From Verrucomicrobiales bacterium (GTDB lineage: Bacteria > Verrucomicrobiota > Verrucomicrobiia > Verrucomicrobiales > DEV007), in assembly GCA_029213065.1 (NCBI GenBank), contig JARGPH010000007.1, forward strand, positions 9,355-73,354: a stretch of 64,000 nucleotides of DNA, written 5' to 3'. A program made the position numbers and the translations under genes. Below are positions 51,817 through 60,712 of the stretch, piece after piece; the stretch's first letter is position 1; each line of letters starts with the position of its first letter. The notes beneath the pieces were generated by a model, which saw only the letters and a list, made by a program, of their open reading frames with translations, did not search any database and had not been told where the DNA came from.

Positions 51817-52642
51817 GTTTCTTGAAGCTATTCAAAATGTGCCGCTGATCCGCTACGCGCTTCTTGCGGGAATCGTCTCCAGTCTCACCTTCGGGGTTGT
51901 GGGGACGTTTGTCGTGACCCGTCGTATCGGCTACATCGCGGCGGCGATAGCCCACAGCATTCTCGGTGGAATCGGGGCCTCGATTTACTTCAGTCGTGTC
52001 TATGAGCTCGCCTGGCTCACCCCCATGGTCGGAGCGGTCATTGCGGCGCTCCTTTCCGCAGGGGTGATCGGTTGGGTCAGTCTCCGGACGAGTGAGCGGG
52101 AGGACACCATCATCGGTGCCATCTGGGCCTTCGGGATGGCAGCGGGGTTGCTCTTTATTCACTACGCTCCCGGCAAAGCGGTGAATCTCGAGAGCTACAT
52201 TTTCGGAGACATCCTCCTCACCTCGAAGAGTGATGTCATCGCGACGGTGGTGCTGGCTGCGATCATTTTAACACTCGTTGGCTTGTTTTATCACAAGCTG
52301 GTTGCGGTGTGTTTTGATGAGGAGTTTGCGCGCTTACGGGGTATTTCCTCCGATTTCTATTACCTTCTCCTTCTTATGATCACCGCGATCAGCATGGTTC
52401 TGCTGGTCAGGGTCGCGGGAATTATTTTGTCGCTCGCTCTGCTGGTGTTGCCCGCCGCGACCGCTTCGCGATTTTCGCGTCACATGTGGGTCGTCATGCT
52501 CATCGCGCTGGGGCTGGCGCTTGTCTACAACGCGGGAGGACTTGCGGTCAGTTTCGCACTCGATACGCCGACGGGGCCGTTCATCGTTCTTGTTGCTTCG
52601 GTCGTTTACGGGCTTTCGTTTTTGCTGAAGGGACGGCGGTAG
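51809..52642 (+). CDS. Metal ABC transporter permease (ZnuB-like, ABC-3 family)
   Basis: 277 residues from the ATG at 51809; the longer in-frame version reads through the ATPase gene and is rejected. About eight transmembrane helices are present. TFGVVGTFVVTRRIGYIAAAIAHSILGG is the family N-terminal helix with His, and the motif LGG is intact. Domain organisation fits zinc or manganese uptake permeases. It overlaps the ATPase gene by 8 nt. Metal choice (Zn versus Mn) is not fixed by sequence. Confidence 0.9.
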   Translation: MTEFLEAIQNVPLIRYALLAGIVSSLTFGVVGTFVVTRRIGYIAAAIAHSILGGIGASIYFSRVYELAWLTPMVGAVIAALLSAGVIGWVSLRTSEREDTIIGAIWAFGMAAGLLFIHYAPGKAVNLESYIFGDILLTSKSDVIATVVLAAIILTLVGLFYHKLVAVCFDEEFARLRGISSDFYYLLLLMITAISMVLLVRVAGIILSLALLVLPAATASRFSRHMWVVMLIALGLALVYNAGGLAVSFALDTPTGPFIVLVASVVYGLSFLLKGRR

Positions 52643-52758
52643 TATTCAAGGAGTGGCTGCATCCTGCTGCCAGCGGAGACTCGGTGCGGAGGTCCTGGCG
52701 GGAGTCTAGACAGGCGGCTGGAAGCGCGCCTCTCCATGGGGGCGTTTCTTCTGTGCAC

Positions 52759-52795
52759 GAAAAAACCGGCGGCCTCTTGCGAAGCCGGCCGGTTT
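52759..52795 (-). terminator. Rho-independent terminator after trxA
   Basis: Read on the minus strand, AAACCGGC and the matching GCCGGTTT flank a GC-rich loop and are followed by six T. It lies 25 nt after the trxA stop. It may also end the permease transcript from the other side. Confidence 0.7.
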
Positions 52796-52819
52796 GTTCA
52801 GGAGGGAAGTCGAGAAAAA

Positions 52820-53158
52820 TCAGGATTCGACAGATCCGGCAGCCGCCTGCTCAATTAAGGATGCGAGGGCTGCTTTGGGTTGTGCGCCGCGGGTTCCCAC
52901 GACCGCTTCGCCGTCTTTAAAAACGATCAGGGTCGGGACCGATCGCACTTCAAAGCGGGCTGCGAGGTCTTTTGCTGCATCGATATCGACCTTGGCGATA
53001 ATCGCTTCGCCGTCCTTTTCTTCAGCGAGTTGCTCAAGAACCGGAGCGAGCATTTTGCAGGGGCCGCACCACTGGGCGTGGAAGTCCACGAGAACGGGGA
53101 GCGTCGTGTCGGCAAGGGTCTTGTCGAAATTTTCGGAGGTAAGTTCGATTGTCTTCAT
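52820..53158 (-). CDS. trxA: Thioredoxin
   Basis: 112 residues. The classical active site WCGPC lies at C31/C34 in VDFHAQWCGPCKML, with the cis-proline VRSVPTL and C-terminal helix. All of the fold is present, with no signal peptide, so it is the cytoplasmic thiol reductant that works with thioredoxin reductase. It is a single gene followed by a terminator. Confidence 0.95.
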   Translation of the reverse strand: MKTIELTSENFDKTLADTTLPVLVDFHAQWCGPCKMLAPVLEQLAEEKDGEAIIAKVDIDAAKDLAARFEVRSVPTLIVFKDGEAVVGTRGAQPKAALASLIEQAAAGSVES

Positions 53159-53239
53159 AATAGTTGAGGAAGAATTGCTTCCTTCTATTCAGTCGTTTTT
53201 TGCTGCTATTCCTTACAGGCTTGTGAGATAAGTGAGGGT

Positions 53240-53602
53240 ATGAAGCGCGATGATTCCTCTCCCGAAGCTTATATCGCCTCGATCGACGAGCCGCAGAAAT
53301 CCCTTTTCCTGGCGATTCGTGAATTGATCGTCGAAGTCGCTCCCGATGCGGAAGAGGGAATCGAATACGGGATGCTCGTCTTCGGAGATATTGCGAATCT
53401 GGCAGCTCAGAAAAACTACGTGAGCCTCTATATCCCGCCCGCTGCGATGGCTCCGTTCAAGCAACGGCATCCCTCGCTGAACTGCGGCAAGTGCTGTCTC
53501 CGTTTCAGTTCCGCTGCTAAATTTGAGGCGCTGGGGCGTGATGAGATCCGAAACCTGATCAAGGCCGTCGTCGCCTTGCCGCCTGATCAGCGGGGCTGTT
53601 GA
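53240..53602 (+). CDS. DUF1801-family protein
   Basis: 120 residues. EEGIEYGMLVFGDIANLAAQKNYVSLYI and the CGKCCLRFS motif fit DUF1801 (YdhG-like), which has been linked to iron handling in some members. It is a small cytoplasmic protein divergent from trxA, converging with the MIF-like gene. Its stop lies 3 nt from that gene's stop. Confidence 0.8.
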   Translation: MKRDDSSPEAYIASIDEPQKSLFLAIRELIVEVAPDAEEGIEYGMLVFGDIANLAAQKNYVSLYIPPAAMAPFKQRHPSLNCGKCCLRFSSAAKFEALGRDEIRNLIKAVVALPPDQRGC

Positions 53603-53605
53603 GAA

Positions 53606-53950
53606 TCAATACACCTTCCGGTTTCCCGCCCAGTTGCCGCGAGGGACGTTGGTGAGTTTCACGAAGACACGATCTGCGGGGACCTGCAGATGACTTTCAG
53701 CGAGATCTGAAAGAGCGAGGCAAAGAGCGTTCGCAGGCCCGGATGAAAGTTCGATCCCTTCGATTTCGAAAAGGGCGGTCGGCCCGTCGGTTCCTCCAAA
53801 GAGCATCGCGGCTCCGGCCGAAGCCGTCGCCATCATGATGGACTCAGGCTTGCCGAGTTCGCGGGCGGTGATGGTCGTGGCCTCTCTCAAGAGAGCGTTG
53901 GTCTGCTCGTTCGAAAGCGAAGCGTTCGTGCGAATTTGAATGAGTGGCAT
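53606..53950 (-). CDS. MIF/4-oxalocrotonate tautomerase-superfamily protein
   Basis: 114 residues starting MPLIQIRTN, so after Met removal the catalytic N-terminal proline is exposed. LFEIEGIELSSG and the C-terminal WAGN match MIF-type phenylpyruvate tautomerases. The length equals MIF. It may tautomerise aromatic keto acids. Single gene next to alaS on the same strand. Confidence 0.82.
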   Translation of the reverse strand: MPLIQIRTNASLSNEQTNALLREATTITARELGKPESIMMATASAGAAMLFGGTDGPTALFEIEGIELSSGPANALCLALSDLAESHLQVPADRVFVKLTNVPRGNWAGNRKVY

Positions 53951-54334
53951 AGAGGTAGACGTTATTTGGTTTCGCTTCTTTCTGTCAATCCGGTTTGAAC
54001 CGGAGGTTCATAAGAATCTCAGCCGGTGGTGAAACCACCGGGATTCGGATCGCGAAAAGCATGCTGCCCCTCGCGGGGGCGCAGAATCGCGCGGAGAGCT
54101 TCTGCGACCCTTTCAGGGCCGTGTTTCGATTTCAGATGTTCACCCCGGCGTTTCGCTGCGCTTCACACCGCGCTACATTCTTTCGAGCCTCCGGCTCAGT
54201 GGGGATTCCGCCGTGCGCTGCAATCGTTCACCGATTGGTAGCTGAACGAGATTCGACGGGGGGGAACTGTAACTCAGCAAAACAGGGCGGTATTGAGCTG
54301 GCGATTCACTTTCAGAATCACCAGCTGATGCCTG
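53951..54334. other. 384-bp intergenic region with hairpins, probably a non-coding repeat
   Basis: Palindromes CCGGTGGT/ACCACCGG (54023-54041) and GCCCC/GGGGC (54066-54080) are visible. A plus-strand frame crosses it but gives an atypical Arg/Ala/Phe-rich product that runs into alaS antisense, so I do not call a gene. The composition resembles a dispersed intergenic element. Confidence 0.5.
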
Positions 54335-57157
54335 TTACCCCAACAGCTCTGCCGCCTTCGCGACAATCGCATCGACCTGATCGGCTGCGTTTTGTGCGGC
54401 TCCACGGGCCATCCCGGGTTTGCCACCGCCTTTGCCTCCGGCGACGGCGAGCGCTTCGCGGACGATGTCACCGGCCTTGTATTGATCGGTGGCGTCCTTT
54501 GAAACGACCGCGCCAAGGTGAACCGTTCCATCTGCGACGAGCGCAACGGCGACAGCACCGCTGAACTGACGCGCATTGATCACGTTCATCGCCTCCTGGA
54601 GGAGAGCGGGGGAATCACCGGGAAGGATTCCTGCGTAGGTCTTGCCTTCGAGGGAGGCGAGGGTGTCGTCATACCACTGTGAGGCGATCGCGGCGGCGGC
54701 ACCGGCGGAGGCTTTCTTCACCGTTTTCTCAGCGTCGACAGCGGCGGTTTTGAGGGTGTCGCGATAGGACTCGAAACGGATCAACGCGCCATTGGCTGAG
54801 GCGAGATCGCCTTTCTCCAGTGCGGCGGTGATGTCTCCGGCGAGATCGCCGACGCTCTCAACGGCTACGGCTTCTTTTCCGAGTGACTTCAGTTTGAGGT
54901 TCGCTCCCTCGAGCTTGGCGGCCGCTTCGCTGACTTCGGTGGAGACGGCTTCCGTTTGATCGTGAATCAATTCGGCCGCGGCGCTTCCGCAAACCGCTTC
55001 GATCCGACGAATCCCGGCGGCGACAGCGCCTTCGCTCTTCACTTTGAAAAAGCCGATTGAACCGGTCGCGGGGACGTGGGTCCCGCCGCAAAGTTCCATT
55101 GAGTAGCCGTCGAATTTTCCGGCTTCTCCGCCGATTTGAACTACGCGGACGAGGTCTCCGTATTTGTCGCCGAAGAACTGCATGATCTTCGGGTTGTCCT
55201 TGATCGCTGCTTGCGGGACTTCAGAAATAGCGACGGCACTGTCGTCGACAATGCACTGATTGACCTTCGCTTCGATCTCGGAGAGCTGCTCGCCTGTGAG
55301 CGCTTTGGAATTGAAGTCAAAGCGGAGACGGTCAGGAGCAACGAGCGATCCCTGCTGAGTGGCATCGGGGTCGACTACTTCGTGAAGGGCCCAGTGAAAG
55401 AGGTGCGTCGCGGTGTGGTGCTTCTCGATGCCGCGGCGGCGTTCGGTGTCGACTTTGAGGGTTACTGTTTCGGCAGCGATCTTCTTTTCGACCTGGAGCA
55501 CGGTGGCTTCGCCGACTCCGATGGCACTGAGCACAGGAATCGACTCTCCGTCGGAAATCATCTCGCCGATGTCGCCCTGCTGTCCGCCTTTCTCAATGTA
55601 GAAGGGGCTCTTGTCGACGATCGCGAAAATGCCGGCGTCGTTTTCGATCCACTCGACGATGGTTGCTTCGGTCTCGTCGTGTTCGAATCCGACGAATTCG
55701 GTAGCGACTTTGGTCTCGATGGAAACGGCTTCGACGACGCTGGTGGTTTGACCTTCTGCCCCGGTGTTTTTGTGCGCTTCGACGAGGCGTTCGACTTCGT
55801 CCTCATCGGCGGCGATGGAACGCTCGTCGAGGAGGAGTTGGGTCAGGTCGGTGGGAAATCCAAAGGTCTCCCAGAGTTTCACGACAGTGGCAGCGGGGAA
55901 ATTCTCGCCCGTTTTGACTTTGTCCGCGGCGTCATTGAAGAGCTTGAGGCCGCGGTCGAGAGTGCGGTTGAATTGTTCCTCTTCAGCGAGAAGAACGGCT
56001 TCGATTTTTTCCTGACGAGCGGCAAGCTCGGGAAAGACGCTGCCCATTTGCTCGACGAGAACGGGAACGAGCTGATGGAGGAACGCGCTCTCGGCATCGA
56101 ATCCGAGGATACGGCCAAAGCGGACCGCGCGTCGGAGAATGTTGCGGATCACGTAGTTGCGACCTCCGTTTCCGGGTTCGATCCCGTCTGCGATCGCGAA
56201 ACTGGTCGTGCGGATGTGATCTCCGATGACACGAAAGGCGATGTCGATTTGCTCCTGCTCGGAGAGTCCGCCCCGGTTGCCGTCCTGAGGAACCGTAGAG
56301 GTGTATTTCTTTCCGGTGAGCGCCGAGAGTTTTTCAAAAATCGGGGAAAAGACGTCGGTGTCGTAGTTCGAGGCGAGGGTGCTGAAATCGGTGAGCCCTT
56401 TGGTGCACTGAATGATGGAGCAAACGCGCTCGAATCCCATGCCGGTATCGACGTGACAGGCCGGAAGGGGACGGAAGGTGCCGTCTTCGTTCGCGTTGAA
56501 CTGAATGAAAACGAGGTTCCAGATCTCAATGCAGCGTGAGTCGTCGGCGTTGACGAGGCTGCCCTTGGTGTCGCCCTCGGGCGTAAGGTCGATGTGTAGC
56601 TCCGAGCAGGGGCCGCAGGGACCGGTCTCGCCCATCATCCAGAAGTTGTCCTTCTTGTTGCCGTTGACGATGTGGATTTTCGGATCGAGTCCGGCTTTTT
56701 CAAAAATCGCGGCCCAGAAGTCGTGCGCTTCCTGATCAAATTCAGCGGGATCGCCGTCGGCGGGGGCATAGACGGTCGCGTAAAGACGCTCAGCGGGAAG
56801 TTTCCATCGCTCTGTGAGGAGCTCCCAGGCCCAGTTGATCGCTTCCTCTTTGAAATAGTTGCCGAACGACCAGTTCCCCAGCATCTCGAAGAGAGTGTGG
56901 TGATAGGTGTCGTAGCCGACATCCTCAAGGTCGTTGTGTTTTCCTCCGGCGCGGATGCATTTCTGTGTGTCTGCGGCGCGTGGGGGATCATACGGCGCCG
57001 CTTCGCTCCCGAGGAAATAGGGGATGAACTGGTTCATTCCCGCGTTCGTGAAGAGCAGGTTCGGAGAGGTCGGCATCAACGATGCTGAAGGCACGATGGT
57101 GTGCTTTTTCTCTTCGAAAAAGTCGAGAAACGATTGCCGTATTTCACTTGAGGTCAT
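54335..57157 (-). CDS. alaS: Alanyl-tRNA synthetase
   Basis: 940 residues from the ATG at 57157; an 11-residue longer start is unlikely. The class II core begins MTSSEIRQSFLDFFEEKKH, with LFTNAGMNQFIPYFLG. GRNYVIRNILRRAVRFGR lies in the tRNA-binding region. The editing domain has HHTATHLFHWAL and CGGTHVPATGSIGFFKV, supplying the zinc ligands. The C-terminal C-Ala domain ends in GGGKPGMARGAAQ, as expected. It charges tRNA-Ala in the cytoplasm. Confidence 0.96.
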   Translation of the reverse strand: MTSSEIRQSFLDFFEEKKHTIVPSASLMPTSPNLLFTNAGMNQFIPYFLGSEAAPYDPPRAADTQKCIRAGGKHNDLEDVGYDTYHHTLFEMLGNWSFGNYFKEEAINWAWELLTERWKLPAERLYATVYAPADGDPAEFDQEAHDFWAAIFEKAGLDPKIHIVNGNKKDNFWMMGETGPCGPCSELHIDLTPEGDTKGSLVNADDSRCIEIWNLVFIQFNANEDGTFRPLPACHVDTGMGFERVCSIIQCTKGLTDFSTLASNYDTDVFSPIFEKLSALTGKKYTSTVPQDGNRGGLSEQEQIDIAFRVIGDHIRTTSFAIADGIEPGNGGRNYVIRNILRRAVRFGRILGFDAESAFLHQLVPVLVEQMGSVFPELAARQEKIEAVLLAEEEQFNRTLDRGLKLFNDAADKVKTGENFPAATVVKLWETFGFPTDLTQLLLDERSIAADEDEVERLVEAHKNTGAEGQTTSVVEAVSIETKVATEFVGFEHDETEATIVEWIENDAGIFAIVDKSPFYIEKGGQQGDIGEMISDGESIPVLSAIGVGEATVLQVEKKIAAETVTLKVDTERRRGIEKHHTATHLFHWALHEVVDPDATQQGSLVAPDRLRFDFNSKALTGEQLSEIEAKVNQCIVDDSAVAISEVPQAAIKDNPKIMQFFGDKYGDLVRVVQIGGEAGKFDGYSMELCGGTHVPATGSIGFFKVKSEGAVAAGIRRIEAVCGSAAAELIHDQTEAVSTEVSEAAAKLEGANLKLKSLGKEAVAVESVGDLAGDITAALEKGDLASANGALIRFESYRDTLKTAAVDAEKTVKKASAGAAAAIASQWYDDTLASLEGKTYAGILPGDSPALLQEAMNVINARQFSGAVAVALVADGTVHLGAVVSKDATDQYKAGDIVREALAVAGGKGGGKPGMARGAAQNAADQVDAIVAKAAELLG

Positions 57158-57226
57158 AGCGCGTGGACGGTAGCGCGATAAAGCGATCACGCAAGCGTGT
57201 CGCTTTGCGCTGTGGGAAAGTAATCA

Positions 57227-57325
57227 GGTAGGAAAGTAAGAAGGTCGGATAGGCTCTGCTTAATCTCTCGGAGCGAGATTGCCCCTATCGTGATGAGTCG
57301 CAGACTCCCTACCTTCTCACTTCCT
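57227..57325. repeat. REP-like palindromic element (copy D) between alaS and tal
   Basis: Imperfect arms AGGAAAGTAAGAAGGT and ACCTTCTCACTTCCT flank an inner palindrome AATCTC/GAGATT. GGATAGGCT occurs at 57247-57255, as in two other elements. It lies downstream of tal and upstream of alaS. Confidence 0.6.
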
Positions 57326-57356
57326 TACTTTTCCACCTTTTTACGGCGCTTCGCGC

Positions 57357-58313
57357 TTAAAGCTTCGATTCCACGAGGGCTTCCATCTTGACGATGTCGG
57401 CTGAGAAGGCGCGGATTCCTTCGGCGGTTTTCTCGGTCGCCATGGCGTCTTCGTTGAGAAGGAAACGGAAGGTCTTTTCGTCGATTTCGAGGCGTTCGAT
57501 ATCGGCGTTGGCCGCTTCGCTTGCGTCGAGCTTCTTCTCGAGGGTGCCCTCGGTGTTCTGGAGCTCTTCGAGGAGACCGGTTCCGATCGTGAGGAGGTCA
57601 CAGCCTGCCAGTTCGATGATCTGGCCGGTATTGCGGAAGCTCGCGCCCATCACTTCGGTGTCGTAGCCGAACTTGCGGTAGTAGTTGTAAATTTCCTGCA
57701 CGGATTGCACGCCGGGATCATCAGCTCCGGTGTATTCGTTGCCGGTTGATTTTTTATACCAATCGTAAATGCGGCCAACGAAAGGCGAGATCAGTTTGAT
57801 GCCGCCTTCGGCACAGGCAACCGCCTGAGCGAGCGAGAACATGAGGGTGAGGTTGCAGTTGATGCCTTCTTTCTGCAGCTTCGTCGCGGCCTGAATCCCT
57901 TCCCAGGTCGAGGCGATCTTGATGAGAACGCGCTCGCGGTCGATCCCGGCTTCTTTGTAAAGGTCGATGATGTCGTGCGCTTTCGCGATGGTTCCGGCTT
58001 CGTCGAAGGAAAGACGGGCGTCGACTTCGGTGGAAACGCGACCGGGGACGATATTGAGGATTTCTTTTCCGAAGGCGATCAGCACTTTGTCGATGATCGC
58101 CTCAGTTAGTGCGGAACCGTTCAGTGAAGATCTCTTCCCTTCGACAACCGCCTCGTCGACGAGTGATGCGTATTGCTCCTGCTGAGAGGCTTTGAGGATG
58201 AGGGAAGGGTTCGTGGTGGCGTCCTGCGGCTGATACTCAACCATCGACTCAAAGTCTCCGGTATCTGCTACGACGGTGGTGAACTGCTTCAGTTGCTCAA
58301 GTTGATTGGCCAT
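57357..58313 (-). CDS. tal: Transaldolase
   Basis: 318 residues, the TalB-type length. [48 protein letters not shown] (Schiff-base lysine), [18 protein letters not shown] and [15 protein letters not shown] are all classical. It moves a dihydroxyacetone unit in the non-oxidative pentose phosphate pathway. Single gene upstream of alaS, separated by a repeat. Confidence 0.96.
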   Translation of the reverse strand: MANQLEQLKQFTTVVADTGDFESMVEYQPQDATTNPSLILKASQQEQYASLVDEAVVEGKRSSLNGSALTEAIIDKVLIAFGKEILNIVPGRVSTEVDARLSFDEAGTIAKAHDIIDLYKEAGIDRERVLIKIASTWEGIQAATKLQKEGINCNLTLMFSLAQAVACAEGGIKLISPFVGRIYDWYKKSTGNEYTGADDPGVQSVQEIYNYYRKFGYDTEVMGASFRNTGQIIELAGCDLLTIGTGLLEELQNTEGTLEKKLDASEAANADIERLEIDEKTFRFLLNEDAMATEKTAEGIRAFSADIVKMEALVESKL

Positions 58314-58534
58314 CCCTCATCGTGAAAGAGAATCGTGAAACTGTCCAGTGATTCTCCTGTCACCTACCCTTGAAGATAGTCATTGAGGGCATGAGAAAGT
58401 CTCATCCATTTTCTAATTGCTATCAATTTCTCTCTGTCTCAAGCCGGGCTGGCGACTGCGGTCGATTTCGAGGCGATCAGAGAGAAGATAGGGATGGCGA
58501 AAAAGAAAAGGGGCTCTGCGAAGAGCGGGCGAGA

Positions 58535-59086
58535 TCAGCTTGGGAGGGACCACTGAACCGGAATCTCGAGAGACTGGTTGAAGCGGTTCTTGTATTTGAT
58601 GATCCCGTGTTTGACGCCGAATTCGTGGACCATCTTGGTCACTTTTACGTCGAAACAGCAGTATTCGGCGATGTCCATGATGCGGCCCTCCTGCCACCAT
58701 TTGATCGCATCGGTTCCCACGGCCGTTTTGCTTTCGCCGAGTGAAGACTCCGCGACCGCATCGAGTTTGGGGCGATGCTGGATCTCTTTCTCGAGGTCGA
58801 GCATGAGATCGAGATTCGTGGTCTGCTCTTTGAGATCGAGAATCGTGTATCCCATGAGCACTTCGTAGTCGAAGTAGATGTGGTTGTAGCCGATCACGAG
58901 GTCGGCCTCACACAGTTCGTCAATGAGCGCCTGGACGTTGGATTCGTCGTAGATCATGTAGGCGCCCTTGGCGGTGCTGTAGGTCACGCCGACGGACATT
59001 TTCATGTCAGCCTTGCGATCCCAGCCTCCGACATCATTCGCGGAGCGCTGGGTTTCCAGATCAAAATAGACGTAATTTTCCGCCAT
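58535..59086 (-). CDS. DEDD-type 3'-5' exonuclease-like (RNase H fold) protein
   Basis: 183 residues. VYFDLETQ gives the Asp-x-Glu, VIGYNHIYFDYEVL the second Asp and YCCFDVKVT the last, so three of the four metal-binding acids of DEDD exonucleases are visible. It resembles the YprB RNase_H-like group. It may degrade nucleic acid 3' ends. It starts 18 nt downstream of the branching-enzyme stop and follows it on the strand, so it may be in that operon. Confidence 0.75.
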   Translation of the reverse strand: MAENYVYFDLETQRSANDVGGWDRKADMKMSVGVTYSTAKGAYMIYDESNVQALIDELCEADLVIGYNHIYFDYEVLMGYTILDLKEQTTNLDLMLDLEKEIQHRPKLDAVAESSLGESKTAVGTDAIKWWQEGRIMDIAEYCCFDVKVTKMVHEFGVKHGIIKYKNRFNQSLEIPVQWSLPS

Positions 59087-59104
59087 CAGCTCGTTCTCCG
59101 GAAA

Positions 59105-60712
59105 TTACTGATACGGTTCAAAAAGATTCCACGGCAGATCCGCAAAAATCGGATTCATCGCTTCGATGTCTGAGAGCTCTTCATCATTTCCACCCTTGGT
59201 CATGAGATTCCAGACGCGGTCAAAGTTTTCGAGGTGCCCGTTGGTGCGGCCTTCTGCGTAGTCTCTCGAGGCTTCGTTCAACATCAGAAATCCCCAGTCG
59301 CTCGATTGCGAGAGCAACAGTTCGCGTGTCAGTAACTGAATGCATCTCTGATACCGTGCGATCGCTTCGTCTGAGTATTCGCTGCGGTTGGTTTCGAACA
59401 GTTTTACAAACCGGGCAAGGCGCTCCGACCGTTTCTGAAGCTCGGCTTGAACCCAGCTGTTCTGCTCATTTGTCCACGTTTCAAAGTAACCGCCTTCACC
59501 CCAGGATGAGGAAACAGGCGATGCGAAAGGCCACTCCTGTTCATCATTGGCCGCAAGGTATTTGGACGGAGTCGTGAAAGCAAAGTCCTCACGTGCTGCC
59601 GTTTTCCGGAAAATTCTTTCGAGGAACTCGGTCCCTTCATACCACCAGTGCCCGAAGAGATCGGCGTCGAAGGCGCAGACGATGTTCGGATTTTCGACAC
59701 CGCTTGCTTCGAGGGCTGCGAGCTGCGCGCCCCGGCTGCTCACGAAACGAACCGAATGCTCTTCGAGCGCTTTGGATGCGAGATCGGTATCGTAGGGGAG
59801 GCTGTTGTCGCCGTCGCGTTCCGAGCGGTAATACTTGATCCCCGTGAACTGGCGTTCATTGCTTTTTCCGAGGTAATCGGCGAGGTATTCGGGAGGCGCT
59901 TCGAGACCGATATCACGAAGGAAATCGCGGTAGCGGCTGTCGCCGGGGAAGCCTTCGTCGGCGTTCCAGATTTCGCTGCTGCTCGCCTGATCCCGTCCGA
60001 AGACCATGAGATCGTCGGCAGTGATTCCGGGAACGAAAGGAAATTCGTCCGCGGCCTGAGGGGAAGTGGTGAGGCCGTGTTCTTCGACGAGGGTCCAATC
60101 GATTCCCTCTCCTTTGAGAAGGCGGCTCAACGCGGGAGCGTAAGCGCACTCAGGCAGCCAGAAGCCGCGGGGCATGCGTCCGAAAGACTGAACATACTGA
60201 CGAATCCCGGCTCTGACCTGCGCCTGGACCGTTTCGGGAACCCGCAGGTGAAGAGGGAGCAGGCCGTGGGTCGCTGCGCTCGCGGTGAGCTCAAGGTGAC
60301 CACTGTCGCGGAGATCGGCAAAGGCTTTGATGAGATCACCCTGCCATTCGTCGACGAAAAGGGAGCGAAAGCGGAAGAAGCGATCTTCATACATTTCGGC
60401 GAGTTTGCCGAAACCGGTGATGTCGCCTCTTTCGACCTCGTCGCGACAAAGGCGGAGGGTCCGGTCGAGGTAGGCGAGGGTTCTCCGCTTGAGTGAACGA
60501 TCACTCATCATCGCGAGAAGCGTGGGGGACAGGTTGAGAGTCAGATGAAAAGGGACCTCTTCACTTCGGAGGCGGAAGAGCATCTCCAGCAGGGGGAGGT
60601 GGGTTTCGACGATCGCACTGTGCAACCAGTCTTCTTCGAGACAGTGCTCGACATTGGGGTGCTTCACCCATGGGACGTGGGCGTGAAGTACGATGGAACA
60701 ATTTCGACTCAT
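59105..60712 (-). CDS. GH57 1,4-alpha-glucan branching enzyme
   Basis: 535 residues. The N-terminal SIVLHAHVPWVKHP is GH57-typical. FWLPECAYAP carries the Glu nucleophile (about residue 188), and AFDADLFGHWWYEG the Asp (348-360). The C-terminal helical domain has SSDWGFLMLNEASRDYAEGR, as in branching enzymes of the DUF1957 class. It builds alpha-1,6 branches in glycogen. Its start overlaps the stop of the RDD gene as ATGA. A branching-type activity is confident; no other glycogen gene is near. Confidence 0.85.
   Translation of the reverse strand: MSRNCSIVLHAHVPWVKHPNVEHCLEEDWLHSAIVETHLPLLEMLFRLRSEEVPFHLTLNLSPTLLAMMSDRSLKRRTLAYLDRTLRLCRDEVERGDITGFGKLAEMYEDRFFRFRSLFVDEWQGDLIKAFADLRDSGHLELTASAATHGLLPLHLRVPETVQAQVRAGIRQYVQSFGRMPRGFWLPECAYAPALSRLLKGEGIDWTLVEEHGLTTSPQAADEFPFVPGITADDLMVFGRDQASSSEIWNADEGFPGDSRYRDFLRDIGLEAPPEYLADYLGKSNERQFTGIKYYRSERDGDNSLPYDTDLASKALEEHSVRFVSSRGAQLAALEASGVENPNIVCAFDADLFGHWWYEGTEFLERIFRKTAAREDFAFTTPSKYLAANDEQEWPFASPVSSSWGEGGYFETWTNEQNSWVQAELQKRSERLARFVKLFETNRSEYSDEAIARYQRCIQLLTRELLLSQSSDWGFLMLNEASRDYAEGRTNGHLENFDRVWNLMTKGGNDEELSDIEAMNPIFADLPWNLFEPYQ

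Noticed and set aside
53995-54564. 189-codon plus-strand frame over the intergenic block and the alaS end
   Set aside because: Composition is atypical and the frame continues antisense to alaS.
55136-56539. 467-codon open frame on the plus strand antisense to alaS
   Set aside because: It mirrors alaS codons and its product is a repetitive Asp/Glu/Val/Phe sequence; alaS on the other strand is certain.
59648-60496. 282-codon plus-strand frame opposite the GH57 gene
   Set aside because: Shadow of a well-supported enzyme; no family likeness.
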